This document shows, piece by piece, positions 56,523-64,000 of a DNA stretch of 64,000 nucleotides. The notes below the pieces were generated by a model. It made no database searches. It was given only the letters and a program-made list of their open reading frames with translations, and was not told the origin of the DNA. The stretch is from Xanthomonas campestris pv. badrii (GTDB lineage Bacteria > Pseudomonadota > Gammaproteobacteria > Xanthomonadales > Xanthomonadaceae), in contig NZ_CP051651.1 of NCBI RefSeq assembly GCF_012848175.1, forward strand, positions 2,976,001 to 3,040,000, written 5' to 3'. Made by a program: the position numbers and the translations under genes. Each line of letters starts with the position of its first letter. Positions within the stretch are counted from its first letter, which is position 1.

Positions 56523-56699
56523 CCGCAAGCGGTATTGCTCTTCCTTCTCCGCAAGCGGCATTGCTCTTCCTTCTCCCGCAAGCGGGTATTGCTCATCCTT
56601 CTCCCGCAAGCGGGAATTGCTCTTTCCTTCTCCCGCAAGCGGGAATTGCTCTTCCTTCTCCCGCAAGCGGGAGAAGGTGCCCGCAGGGCGGATGAGGGC
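56523..56699. repeat. tandem array of a 27-30-bp hairpin unit
   Basis: Five copies of CCGCAAGCGG..ATTGCTC.TCCTTCTC, with one to three base differences, lie head to tail and end in a terminal CCTTCTCCCGC/GCGGGAGAAGG hairpin followed by TGCCCGCAGGGCGGATGAGGG. Each unit is half of the intergenic palindrome module plus a short linker. The array is not a CRISPR: there are no unique spacers and the repeats are only about 30 bp apart without variable sequence. Confidence 0.85.
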
Positions 56700-56762
56700 A
56701 GAACGCAAACACCAGCGCCCCCATCCACCCGCACCACCGGCCCCACCTACATCGAGACCTCC

Positions 56763-58598
56763 ATGCTGCGTACCACTCTTGCTCCCCTGGTCCTGGCCCT
56801 GGCGCTCGCGCTGCCCGCCGCCGCTGCTACGCCCGAGTCCTGGCCCGCCTTCGCCACCCAGGGCACGCAGTTCGTGCGCGATGGCAAGCCGTACCAGATC
56901 CTGTCCGGGGCCATCCATTTCCAGCGCATTCCGCGCGCTTACTGGAAGGATCGCCTGCAGAAAGCACGCGCACTCGGCTTGAACACGGTGGAAACCTACG
57001 TGTTCTGGAATCTGGTCGAACCGCAGCAAGGCCAGTTCGATTTCTCCGCCAACAACGACGTCGCCGCCTTCGTCAGGGAAGCCGCCGCACAAGGCCTCAA
57101 CGTCATCCTGCGCCCGGGCCCCTACGCCTGCGCCGAATGGGAAGCCGGCGGGTATCCGGCCTGGCTGTTCGGCAAGGACAACATCCGCGTGCGCAGCCGC
57201 GACCCGCGCTTTCTGGCCGCCAGCCAGGCCTATCTGGACGCGGTGGCAAAACAGGTGCAACCGCTGCTCAACCACAATGGCGGCCCGATCATCGCAGTGC
57301 AGGTGGAGAACGAATACGGCTCCTACGATGACGACCACGCCTACATGGCCGACAACCGCGCCATGTTCGTCAAGGCCGGCTTCGACAAGGCCTTGCTGTT
57401 CACCTCGGACGGTGCGGACATGCTCGTCAATGGCACCCTGCCCGACACCCTGGCAGTGGTGAATTTCGCGCCAGGCGAGGCGAAGAGCGCGTTCGACAAA
57501 CTGATCAAGTTCCGCCCCGAGCAACCGCGCATGGTCGGCGAATACTGGGCCGGCTGGTTCGATCATTGGGGCACGCCGCACGCCAGCACCGATGCCAAGC
57601 AACAGACCGAAGAACTGGAGTGGATCCTGCGCCAGGGACATTCGGCCAACCTCTACATGTTCATCGGCGGCACCAGTTTCGGCTTCATGAATGGTGCCAA
57701 CTTCCAGGGCAATCCCAGCGACCATTACGCGCCGCAGACCACCAGCTACGACTACGACGCCATCCTCGACGAAGCCGGCCGCCCCACGCCCAAGTTCGCA
57801 CTGATGCGCGATGCCATCGCCCGCGTCACCGGCGTGCAACCGCCCGCGCTGCCGGCACCGATTGCGATGGCCGCACTGCCGGACACCCAACTGCGCGAAT
57901 CGGCATCGCTATGGGACAACCTGCCCGCGCCGATCGCCATCGACACCCCGCAGCCGATGGAACACTTCGGCCAGGACTACGGCTACATCCTCTACCGCAC
58001 CACCATCACCGGCCCGCGCAAGGGGGCGCTGTATCTGGGCGAGGTGCGCGACGTAGCACGCGTCTATGTCGATCAAACGCCGGTCGGCAGCGTCGAACGC
58101 CGGCTGCAGCAGGTCTCCACCGAGGTGGACATTCCGGCTGGCCAGCACACGCTGGATGTCCTGGTCGAAAACAGCGGCCGCATCAACTACGGCCCGCGCA
58201 TGGCCGACGGCCGTGCCGGCCTGGTCGACCCGGTACTGCTGGACAACCAACAACTCACCGGCTGGCAGGCCTTCCCGCTGCCGATGCGCTCACCCGACAG
58301 CCTGCGCGGCTGGACCCGCAAGCCGGTGCAAGGCCCCGCCTTCCACCGCGGCAACCTGCGCATCGGCACCCCCACCGACACCTATCTGGACATGCGCGCC
58401 TTCGGCAAGGGCATCGCCTGGGTCAATGGCGTCAACCTGGGCCGCCACTGGTCCATCGGGCCGCAGACCGCGCTGTATTTCCCAGCGCCGTTCCAGCGCA
58501 AGGGCGACAACACCGTGGTGGTGTTCGACCTGGACAACACCGCCAAGCCGAGCGTGCGCGGCCTGCAGCAGCAGGTGTGGATCACGCCGACGAAATAA
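56763..58598 (+). CDS. nixL: beta-galactosidase, GH35
   Basis: 611 residues from ATG 56763, signal peptide (LAPLVLALALALPAAA-AT). GH35 motifs: ILSGAIHFQRIPRAYWKDRLQKARALGLNTVETYVFWNLVEPQQGQFDF, acid/base Glu in IIAVQVENEYGSY, nucleophile Glu in MVGEYWAGWFDHWG, then FIGGTSFGFMNGANF. Beta-sandwich domains follow with the pattern FGKGIAWVNGVNLGRHW. Last enzyme of the cluster; it would remove terminal galactose (Lewis-a antennae). No terminator is seen before the convergent effector gene. Confidence 0.93.
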   Translation: MLRTTLAPLVLALALALPAAAATPESWPAFATQGTQFVRDGKPYQILSGAIHFQRIPRAYWKDRLQKARALGLNTVETYVFWNLVEPQQGQFDFSANNDVAAFVREAAAQGLNVILRPGPYACAEWEAGGYPAWLFGKDNIRVRSRDPRFLAASQAYLDAVAKQVQPLLNHNGGPIIAVQVENEYGSYDDDHAYMADNRAMFVKAGFDKALLFTSDGADMLVNGTLPDTLAVVNFAPGEAKSAFDKLIKFRPEQPRMVGEYWAGWFDHWGTPHASTDAKQQTEELEWILRQGHSANLYMFIGGTSFGFMNGANFQGNPSDHYAPQTTSYDYDAILDEAGRPTPKFALMRDAIARVTGVQPPALPAPIAMAALPDTQLRESASLWDNLPAPIAIDTPQPMEHFGQDYGYILYRTTITGPRKGALYLGEVRDVARVYVDQTPVGSVERRLQQVSTEVDIPAGQHTLDVLVENSGRINYGPRMADGRAGLVDPVLLDNQQLTGWQAFPLPMRSPDSLRGWTRKPVQGPAFHRGNLRIGTPTDTYLDMRAFGKGIAWVNGVNLGRHWSIGPQTALYFPAPFQRKGDNTVVVFDLDNTAKPSVRGLQQQVWITPTK

Positions 58599-58793
58599 CA
58601 TCGGCCAGGAAACCACCGCGCTCATCGTCAGGCGGGCATGGCGTTCGCTACGAATCGGTACCTACCGCTCCTACGCTGCGGCTATGAGCGCCCGCCCGCA
58701 TACACTGAAGACTGCTCGCCACGTTTTGTCAGCCCCCCCCGGCCGTGGCGCCAGGTGCATCCCACTGGCAACGACGCCACGGCTGCTGATCGC

Positions 58794-61367
58794 TCAAGAG
58801 CTGAATGACGCCGTTGCCGCTGCCTCAGCCTCTTCACGAATGCGCGCGGCCTGCATTTCGGTGGCCAGCAACGTACCGCGTACGTCGGTAGTGTGCCGCC
58901 TGGCCTGCTTCATGCAGAAATGCGCAAAGCCCGCACTTCCTGGCTGCGGCGTGATCGCGTTTGCGGTCAACGCACCGATCAGGCGCTGTTGCAACCCCTG
59001 CATCCTATTTTCTGCTCGGCGGATTTCTCTAATGTCCGCGCTTGCCAGTTCCTTGTTTGCCATGTCCAGTTCTTCCAACATCAGGCTGACGGATCGCAAC
59101 TGAAATTCTTCGCGCTCACGCGCTTCATGCAGTTGCGTGGACAGGCGTTCCTGCGCCTGCCTAGCCGTGGTGGCTATGGTTTGCGTGTGGTGGATTGCAC
59201 CACCTGCAGCATCCACCGCCGGCAGTTCCACCCGCAACCGTAGCTTTGCTTCTAGATATTTCTTTTGTAACTCAAGGCAGGATTGCATGTACGCAATCTG
59301 CGGCTTGACCGAGCCTGGCGTTTGCAGCCACTGACCCAACGCTGTTTCGGTCAACGTATCGGTATGTTTTGCATAGCTTCGCGCTGCTTTTTCGCCAGCC
59401 ACGCGAGGTTTGCCGGTGAGCACTGCTCGCCCGTAGGTCGCCCCTGCAAAAAACGCTGCCTTGGCTCGCTTCGCAAGCGAGGACGGGTGAGCCGCCTGAC
59501 CCGTTGCTGGGCTCTGATCGGTAGAGCGAGGCACTGCCCGATAGCGTTTGTTCATATCGCTGGCGCAGGCCTGCAAGAGCTCTTCCCGTGCTTTTTCCTG
59601 ACCGTCGATACAGGCGTACAGGGCGCTGCGCAATTCAAATCCATGCTGCGAAACGGCAGCAGTTGCGTCCATCACCGACGACGCGTCGTCGGCTGCAGGC
59701 GATATCCGGCTCTTCGCTACCGACTGGGCAGTCACTGCGTGCCCGGCTGAGTCGGGCATGACGTGGTCAGACACCTGCGGGTCGCCAGCATCGGTGGTTA
59801 CGACGGTATCCGAGGCTTCTTCCCGGGTACGGTCACTGACGGGCGGTGCGCCATACGGGTCCTCTCCACCCGCTACAGCAGCGAGGCCCGCCTCGGTCGC
59901 GGGCAGCAGGTCGGCCACGGCAAGCGATGCCCGATCCACGCCGGGAAGGTCTGCAGTCTCGTACTTGCGATAGCGTTTTTGCTTGCCATGCGCCAGCAGG
60001 AACTGGTGTCCACCAACCCCCATTGTCACCGCACCCAGCAGACCGGCACCGACCACCAAACCCGTGCCCACGGGCCCGGCCACGGTGGCTGCACCAAGCA
60101 AGACTGCGGTACTGACTCCGGCTTTGGTCAAGGTGCTGGCCGTGTAGGTGACGCCGCCAACGACAAAGCCCTTGTTCCAGTTGTTGAAGCTGCCGGCGAA
60201 TCCGCTGCGCTGGGCCAGCTTGATGCTCAAGAAGTGCTGGTAGCGTTGCGCGCCTGGGCTGAGCTCGCCCGGTTCCAGGTGTTGCAGGAAGTCTTCCACA
60301 CGCGCCACATCGGCAACCACGCGTTTTTTTTCCTTGCGTGACTGGTGCAGGAACGTACCGCCCAGTGCGGTGGCAGCGACGCTTGCCAGCGGAGCCAACA
60401 CGAATGTGCCGGCAATACCGGCCGCCGACGCGGCGCCTGCGGCGGCGGTGCTGTGGCCGATCAAGCCAGCAGCATTTGCGTTCTTGGCCCCGAGTGCCAG
60501 CCCGCCCTGGATGCCGAGCTCTGTCGTGGCCTTGGTAAAGATCACGCCTGCAGACGCCATTGAGGTCATCGCGATGGCGCCATCACGTGCGTTGCGCTGC
60601 TGTTGGTAAGCGACGGTATCGATCGCTTCGCTCAAGGCATGGATCTGAGCGCCTGCAACTGCACCCAATGGGCCGCTCCCAAACGCAGGTCGCAGCAACG
60701 CCCTCTCCGACTCCAGTTGACGTTTGCGTTGCCGCAGCGCACCGCGTTGTTCAGTCACTTCGCGGGTTTCCTTGTAAGCGGCATAGATCGCAAGGCCAGA
60801 GAGCGGCAGCATGGCACCACTGATGCCCAAGCTCATTGCCAGATCGGCAACGCCTCCGGGCGCCCCCTCTTCAGCCAGGGTGTGCATGATGCTCTCGTGC
60901 GCTTCAGGCTCGATCGGATGCGCATCCATAGGGTGCTCCGCGCCGTTACCAGGCTGAGTCTGATGGTCTGCCGGCAGTGCCGTGTGATCGCCCGGCGTGT
61001 GCTCGTGGGAATGCGCAGGTTGGTCGGCTTCCGGAGAATGTTCCGGTTCGCCCGAGTTGGGCAATTCAGCGATCAGTTCCGCCGTATTGTCTGCAGTGCC
61101 ATGCAGTGGATCGGCAAGATACTTGGCCACCACGAATGCATCGTACACTGCCTCTGCTTCCTGAATTTCGGCCATGACGTCTCCGCCGGTGTGCCTCCCG
61201 GACGCGTGCACGGAAGAGGAATTTTTCCTATGCAAACGTTGTCTTAACGATCCCAGCCCCATGGGCCAGCCATTGGGAGCGGGGAGATCTTCAACTGAAA
61301 CAGGTGCCTCTGGAGCGGGCGAAAAAGACGAACCAACATGACGGCTGATGTGTGGCTGGATGCGCAT
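58794..61367 (-). CDS. candidate type III secretion effector, 857 aa (XopK-like, tentative)
   Basis: An 857-residue protein with no domain I recognise. The N-terminus MRIQPHISRHVGSSFSPAPE is Ser/Pro-rich and amphipathic, as in secreted effectors. The middle holds three glycine/alanine-rich hydrophobic stretches (about 173-198, 263-340, 400-455) and the C-terminus (about 690-850) is a predicted coiled coil. An exact PIP box and -10 element precede it, and GGAG lies 9 nt before the ATG. In other Xanthomonas genomes xopK lies beside the nix cluster and has a similar length, hence the tentative name. An internal ATG at residue 65 is possible but less likely. Confidence 0.68.
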   Translation of the reverse strand: MRIQPHISRHVGSSFSPAPEAPVSVEDLPAPNGWPMGLGSLRQRLHRKNSSSVHASGRHTGGDVMAEIQEAEAVYDAFVVAKYLADPLHGTADNTAELIAELPNSGEPEHSPEADQPAHSHEHTPGDHTALPADHQTQPGNGAEHPMDAHPIEPEAHESIMHTLAEEGAPGGVADLAMSLGISGAMLPLSGLAIYAAYKETREVTEQRGALRQRKRQLESERALLRPAFGSGPLGAVAGAQIHALSEAIDTVAYQQQRNARDGAIAMTSMASAGVIFTKATTELGIQGGLALGAKNANAAGLIGHSTAAAGAASAAGIAGTFVLAPLASVAATALGGTFLHQSRKEKKRVVADVARVEDFLQHLEPGELSPGAQRYQHFLSIKLAQRSGFAGSFNNWNKGFVVGGVTYTASTLTKAGVSTAVLLGAATVAGPVGTGLVVGAGLLGAVTMGVGGHQFLLAHGKQKRYRKYETADLPGVDRASLAVADLLPATEAGLAAVAGGEDPYGAPPVSDRTREEASDTVVTTDAGDPQVSDHVMPDSAGHAVTAQSVAKSRISPAADDASSVMDATAAVSQHGFELRSALYACIDGQEKAREELLQACASDMNKRYRAVPRSTDQSPATGQAAHPSSLAKRAKAAFFAGATYGRAVLTGKPRVAGEKAARSYAKHTDTLTETALGQWLQTPGSVKPQIAYMQSCLELQKKYLEAKLRLRVELPAVDAAGGAIHHTQTIATTARQAQERLSTQLHEAREREEFQLRSVSLMLEELDMANKELASADIREIRRAENRMQGLQQRLIGALTANAITPQPGSAGFAHFCMKQARRHTTDVRGTLLATEMQAARIREEAEAAATASFSS

Positions 61368-61397
61368 AGCTTCAGACTCCTCATACGTGACGCGGGG

Positions 61398-61458
61398 AGG
61401 CTACGCCTCCTGCCCACAGGGACCAGCTGATCGACGAATTCAATTTCCCGTGAACGAA
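61398..61458 (-). promoter_or_regulatory. PIP box and -10 element for the 857-aa effector gene
   Basis: On the minus strand TTCGT (61458-61454), 15 nt, TTCGT (61438-61434), 30 nt, TAGCCT (61403-61398). This meets the HrpX-binding plant-inducible-promoter pattern TTCGB-N15-TTCGB with a YANNNT -10 box at the required 30-32 nt. The start codon is 31 nt beyond the -10 element. Confidence 0.85.
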
Positions 61459-61579
61459 TCGCAGAGTAAGGCGCATTCGGATCTGGCTGAGCTGTTGAGG
61501 AGTTCGCCTGAGAAGCATCGTCTGTTCGTTGCTTTAATCACGCATTTTTAGTGCGCGCATTACCACAATTGCACATCAC

Positions 61580-61641
61580 TTCGCATTGCCTCACACGACC
61601 TCGTATCAAGGTTCCGCGTGCACTGCATGCCTGGGTAGAAG
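61580..61641 (+). promoter_or_regulatory. degenerate PIP box candidate for the kinase gene
   Basis: TTCGC (61580-61584), 15 nt, CTCGT (61600-61604), 31 nt, TAGAAG (61636-61641). One mismatch in the second half-site and one in the -10 box relative to the PIP pattern. A second arrangement TTCGC-N17-TTCGT at 61503-61529 has two extra spacer bases. Neither is canonical. Confidence 0.4.
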
Positions 61642-61763
61642 GTTGCGCAAGAGTCCGCCCGATGGTCCGGTCGAGATTGCAGCTATGTCGTCATGCCTGG
61701 CCTGACAACTGCTTACGATTCACCAGCCACTCATTCCAACGATTACGGCACGTTTCTGTCACC

Positions 61764-63302
61764 ATGAAGATCTCGGACACTCACCCGGCTGTACCACATG
61801 GCATGCAAGCGGATGGCGATCAATCCGAGACATCAACGCATCCAGCATCCGAACACCATGAGCCAGCCGCCCCTGGCCAGGATCACCCGCTCAGGCCGCT
61901 GAAAAAAAGAAGGGTAAGCGGAAGCAAAGATTCCTCTATCCCAAAGTTGAGTCTGAACGTAGATCACAGACCTCCTAGAGTCATAGTGCCACGTTCGCTT
62001 TCACGCTCGCTGTCCATGGACAGCAGCACACCGACAACGCCAGGCTCCAATTCCAGCCGCACATCGACGCCGTACGCCCATTTGCCGCTACTGGGATCGC
62101 TACTCGACCCGCCTACACCTGGCTCTGCCGCCCTGTCACCGTCTCCTTCGAGTGCCTCCGGCATCCTGCGAAACGAGAGAATACAGGCACGTGACAGGCG
62201 TTATCGTCAACAGAGTGTTTCGCTCAGTCCGCGCACAATAAGGGACCTCACCACCAATTCTCGGCGTTCAGAACTGATCAGGCGATTGTCATCGTTGAAG
62301 CCTGGCGCGCCGGAAATCGAGAACGGCTTTCTCCCTCTACGGCTTGAGTCAACGCACGCCGGCAATGACCAAAGCCTCAAGAACATGCAGCCGATCGGCA
62401 AAGGCGCTTCCGGGAGAGCCTATGCTGTCCGTCTGGCCGAGGATTTCTGGCGATCCGGGGAAAATTGTGGGCGGGACTTTGTCTTCAAGGCAATGTTGAA
62501 CCCAGATCCCCAAGATCCGATCCCGACCACTCTGTATGACAAGGGCTTCCAGGAAAATGCGTCCGATCCAAAAACTTCCCTCTCGTTGCACAAAGCCAAC
62601 ATATACAGGGAATATCACATGACCGTGTCACTGGATGAGGGGACTCGCGTCATGCGTGCCTACGGTCTGGCGCAGATCGACAACGTATTGGGCGTATTGC
62701 TGGAAAAAATCCACGGCACCACTGTCGGCAAGCTGGTCGAGCTCGCGCGCCCGGCATTGCAGCAGCGGACGATCACTGCGCCGGAGTACCTTGACATGAC
62801 AAAGCAGCTGATGAGAGATGTCTTGATTGCCTTGTCCCGCTGTGAAGAAATAGGAATCGTGCACCAGGACGTTTCACACAACAACGTCATGTACGACCGG
62901 TCCAATAAAATGTTCCGGCTAATCGATATGGGGCTGGGTGGAGAAGAGGGTGAGTCCGCCAGCATAGGCACACCCGGCTATATCGAGATGAATTTGCAAG
63001 CAAGTCATCGACGGGACGTTTACAGCGCTGCCCAACTCCTAGTGCATTTCATCAAACGCCCGGATTACCACATGGGCTATTTGGGCATTTCCCTGGCAAA
63101 GTCAAAGGAAGACTTTCCATTGATGGATGAGCTGCAACATCTGCCCTCTGAACGCAAGCAAGAGATCGTCGCTTTTTTTAACCGCATGATTGGCCAAGAT
63201 CGTGCCACGGCAGAGGATTTGCTGGCGGACCCATTCATCAAGGATGCCGCGCTGCGGCTCCAGGAAGGTGTCCATGCAACCTTTGAAAAATTGACTCGAT
63301 AA
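61764..63302 (+). CDS. xopAU: protein kinase, probable type III effector XopAU
   Basis: 512 residues from ATG 61764. Residues 1-180 are Ser/Pro/Arg-rich and disordered; 205-495 form a eukaryotic-type kinase. Visible elements: glycine loop IGKGASGRAYAV (211-222), ATP lysine K242 (DFVFKAML), catalytic loop HQDVSHNN (367-374, HQD instead of HRD), metal aspartate D388 in DMGLGG (DMG instead of DFG), TPGYIEM, and the structural aspartate in RRDVYS (418). All catalytic residues are present, so it should be active. In X. euvesicatoria XopAU is an active kinase effector that stimulates plant MAPK signalling. GC is clearly lower than in neighbours, suggesting acquisition. Confidence 0.72.
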   Translation: MKISDTHPAVPHGMQADGDQSETSTHPASEHHEPAAPGQDHPLRPLKKRRVSGSKDSSIPKLSLNVDHRPPRVIVPRSLSRSLSMDSSTPTTPGSNSSRTSTPYAHLPLLGSLLDPPTPGSAALSPSPSSASGILRNERIQARDRRYRQQSVSLSPRTIRDLTTNSRRSELIRRLSSLKPGAPEIENGFLPLRLESTHAGNDQSLKNMQPIGKGASGRAYAVRLAEDFWRSGENCGRDFVFKAMLNPDPQDPIPTTLYDKGFQENASDPKTSLSLHKANIYREYHMTVSLDEGTRVMRAYGLAQIDNVLGVLLEKIHGTTVGKLVELARPALQQRTITAPEYLDMTKQLMRDVLIALSRCEEIGIVHQDVSHNNVMYDRSNKMFRLIDMGLGGEEGESASIGTPGYIEMNLQASHRRDVYSAAQLLVHFIKRPDYHMGYLGISLAKSKEDFPLMDELQHLPSERKQEIVAFFNRMIGQDRATAEDLLADPFIKDAALRLQEGVHATFEKLTR

Positions 63303-63409
63303 CTTGCTCCTGAAAATCCGTTGAAACCCAATCGTCGGCAGCGAACGACGCACTGAGCGCAAGAACTCCACTTTATCGCGCCGACCCAGTCACGCAGTGC
63401 GCGGGTTGC

Positions 63410-63686
63410 CGCATGCCTCGGCGCCAATCGCAGTGGGCCAAGCCCTGGGAGCACACCAAGGCCAACCCGCGGGCGAAAGTGGAACATCCGTTTCAGGTGA
63501 TCGATCGCCGGGTTGGTGACGTCAAGGTCCGCTATCGATAGCTTCTCTGAAAGCTAACACGTGAGCAGCGTGTCAGTGGGTCATTACAATCGTGGCCTGG
63601 TGAAGAGCACCACGCAGGTACTGACACTGTTTGCGCTCCCCAATCCATGGATGGCGCGCCGGCAATTGCTGCCGGCCAAGGGCTAG
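63410..63686 (+). mobile_element. decayed IS5-family transposase, C-terminal fragment
   Basis: One segment reads WEHTKANPRAKVEHPFQVIDRR then VGDVKVRYR-stop, and after a 55-bp insertion the frame resumes as RGLVKSTTQVLTLFALPNPWMARRQLLPAKG-stop. These two pieces are the conserved C-terminal region of IS5-type DDE transposases (VEHPFRVIKxxFG...VRYRGLxKN...LFALxNLWM). The N-terminal part is missing. It flanks the effector gene and is consistent with an old insertion. Confidence 0.75.
63538..63592. mobile_element. 55-bp insertion within the transposase remnant
   Basis: The expected codon run CGC-TAT-CGT-GGC is split after TATCG by 55 bp that ends in ATCG, so ATCG is present at both borders (63534-63537 and 63589-63592) as a possible target duplication. 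The insert contains a small hairpin ACACG...CGTGT. It may be a tiny non-autonomous element or a duplication-type insertion. Confidence 0.5.
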
Positions 63687-63764
63687 CTGCGAATGCATCA
63701 CGCACTGCACAGGTGCATACGGATCGACACGCATCAGCGCTGACAAATTCACCCGCCGCCTCTC

Positions 63765-64000
63765 TCAAACAGGTGCGTGCAACGTCGCCGGCCAGCGCGT
63801 CTCCTCCAGAATCAGACGCACCTGTTCTGCCAGCAACTCCATACAGAGCGCCAGTTCGTCCATCCGAATCGCCGGTTGCGGAGCCTGCTCCTCTTCACGC
63901 GTGCGCGGCTGCGCAATCCGCGCGAGAAAACGCATGTGCTCGCCAAGCTTCCGCAGGCGGTCCTGCGCATGCTCGGGCAGGTAATACCCCCGTACAGAGC
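63765..64000 (-). CDS. XAC0095-family hypothetical protein, C-terminal part
   Basis: 78 codons are visible, running off the window edge. The sequence contains GYYLPEHAQDRLRKLGEHMRFLARI, then MDELALCMELLAEQVRLILEETRW. It resembles the short XAC0095-like proteins that are specific to Xanthomonadaceae. Function is unknown; the start lies outside the window. Confidence 0.6.
   Translation of the reverse strand, partial: SVRGYYLPEHAQDRLRKLGEHMRFLARIAQPRTREEEQAPQPAIRMDELALCMELLAEQVRLILEETRWPATLHAPV

Noticed and set aside
56523..56699. Repeat array resembling a CRISPR
   Set aside because: The units abut without unique spacers, vary by one to three bases and derive from the intergenic palindrome; there are no cas genes.
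61503..61529. TTCGC...TTCGT pair upstream of the kinase gene as a PIP box
   Set aside because: The spacing is 17 nt rather than 15, outside the accepted pattern; the 61580 site was retained only as a degenerate candidate.

Overview
The window comes from a Xanthomonas chromosome. The GC content is high. The eight-enzyme nix N-glycan degradation cluster is present, along with two genes that look like type III effectors, a homoserine O-succinyltransferase of the metX family, and intergenic palindromes of the kind common in this genus. All identifications were made by reading the sequence; no database search was run.

Layout. 1-4.8 kb: the end of an alpha/beta hydrolase, then a tightly overlapped metX-metB-hom methionine operon on the minus strand. 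A clear SAM-I riboswitch lies in its leader, and an M23 peptidase gene diverges from it. 4.9-13.5 kb: housekeeping genes (prfC, a hemolysin III homologue, an AsmA-like protein, a CBS protein, a glycosyltransferase, mtgA, hslO) and a secreted protein. 14.2-17.1 kb: a TonB-dependent receptor. 17.5-21.6 kb: a TetR regulator divergent from a hydrolase/fadE pair, with palindromic operator candidates between them. 21.8-26.4 kb: a DUF1304 protein, a transporter, a serine beta-lactamase-fold hydrolase and a lysine/alanine-repeat histone H1-like protein. 27.3-30.8 kb: gcvT and gcvH, then nfeD next to an SPFH gene broken by a 266-bp MITE. 31-35.9 kb: a ynfA-like gene, mazG, cysQ, nudE, bioA and rsmE.

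36.2-58.6 kb: the N-glycan locus. A glucokinase-family gene (probably a GlcNAc kinase) diverges from a TonB-dependent receptor followed by nixE to nixL (GH29, GH18, GH20, GH2, GH3, GH125, GH92, GH35). Together they would bind, import and trim plant N-glycans to sugars that feed GlcNAc and glycolytic metabolism. Two NagQ-type palindromes lie between the kinase and the receptor. A strong intrinsic terminator separates the receptor from nixE, and palindromic or tandem repeats fill several spacers between nix genes.

58.8-63.3 kb: two divergent genes that look like type III effectors. One is an 857-residue protein (XopK-like, tentative) with an exact PIP box and -10 element. The other is a protein kinase resembling XopAU with a degenerate PIP box and visibly lower GC. 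They are followed by a decayed IS5-family transposase fragment split by a 55-bp insertion, and the end of an XAC0095-family gene.
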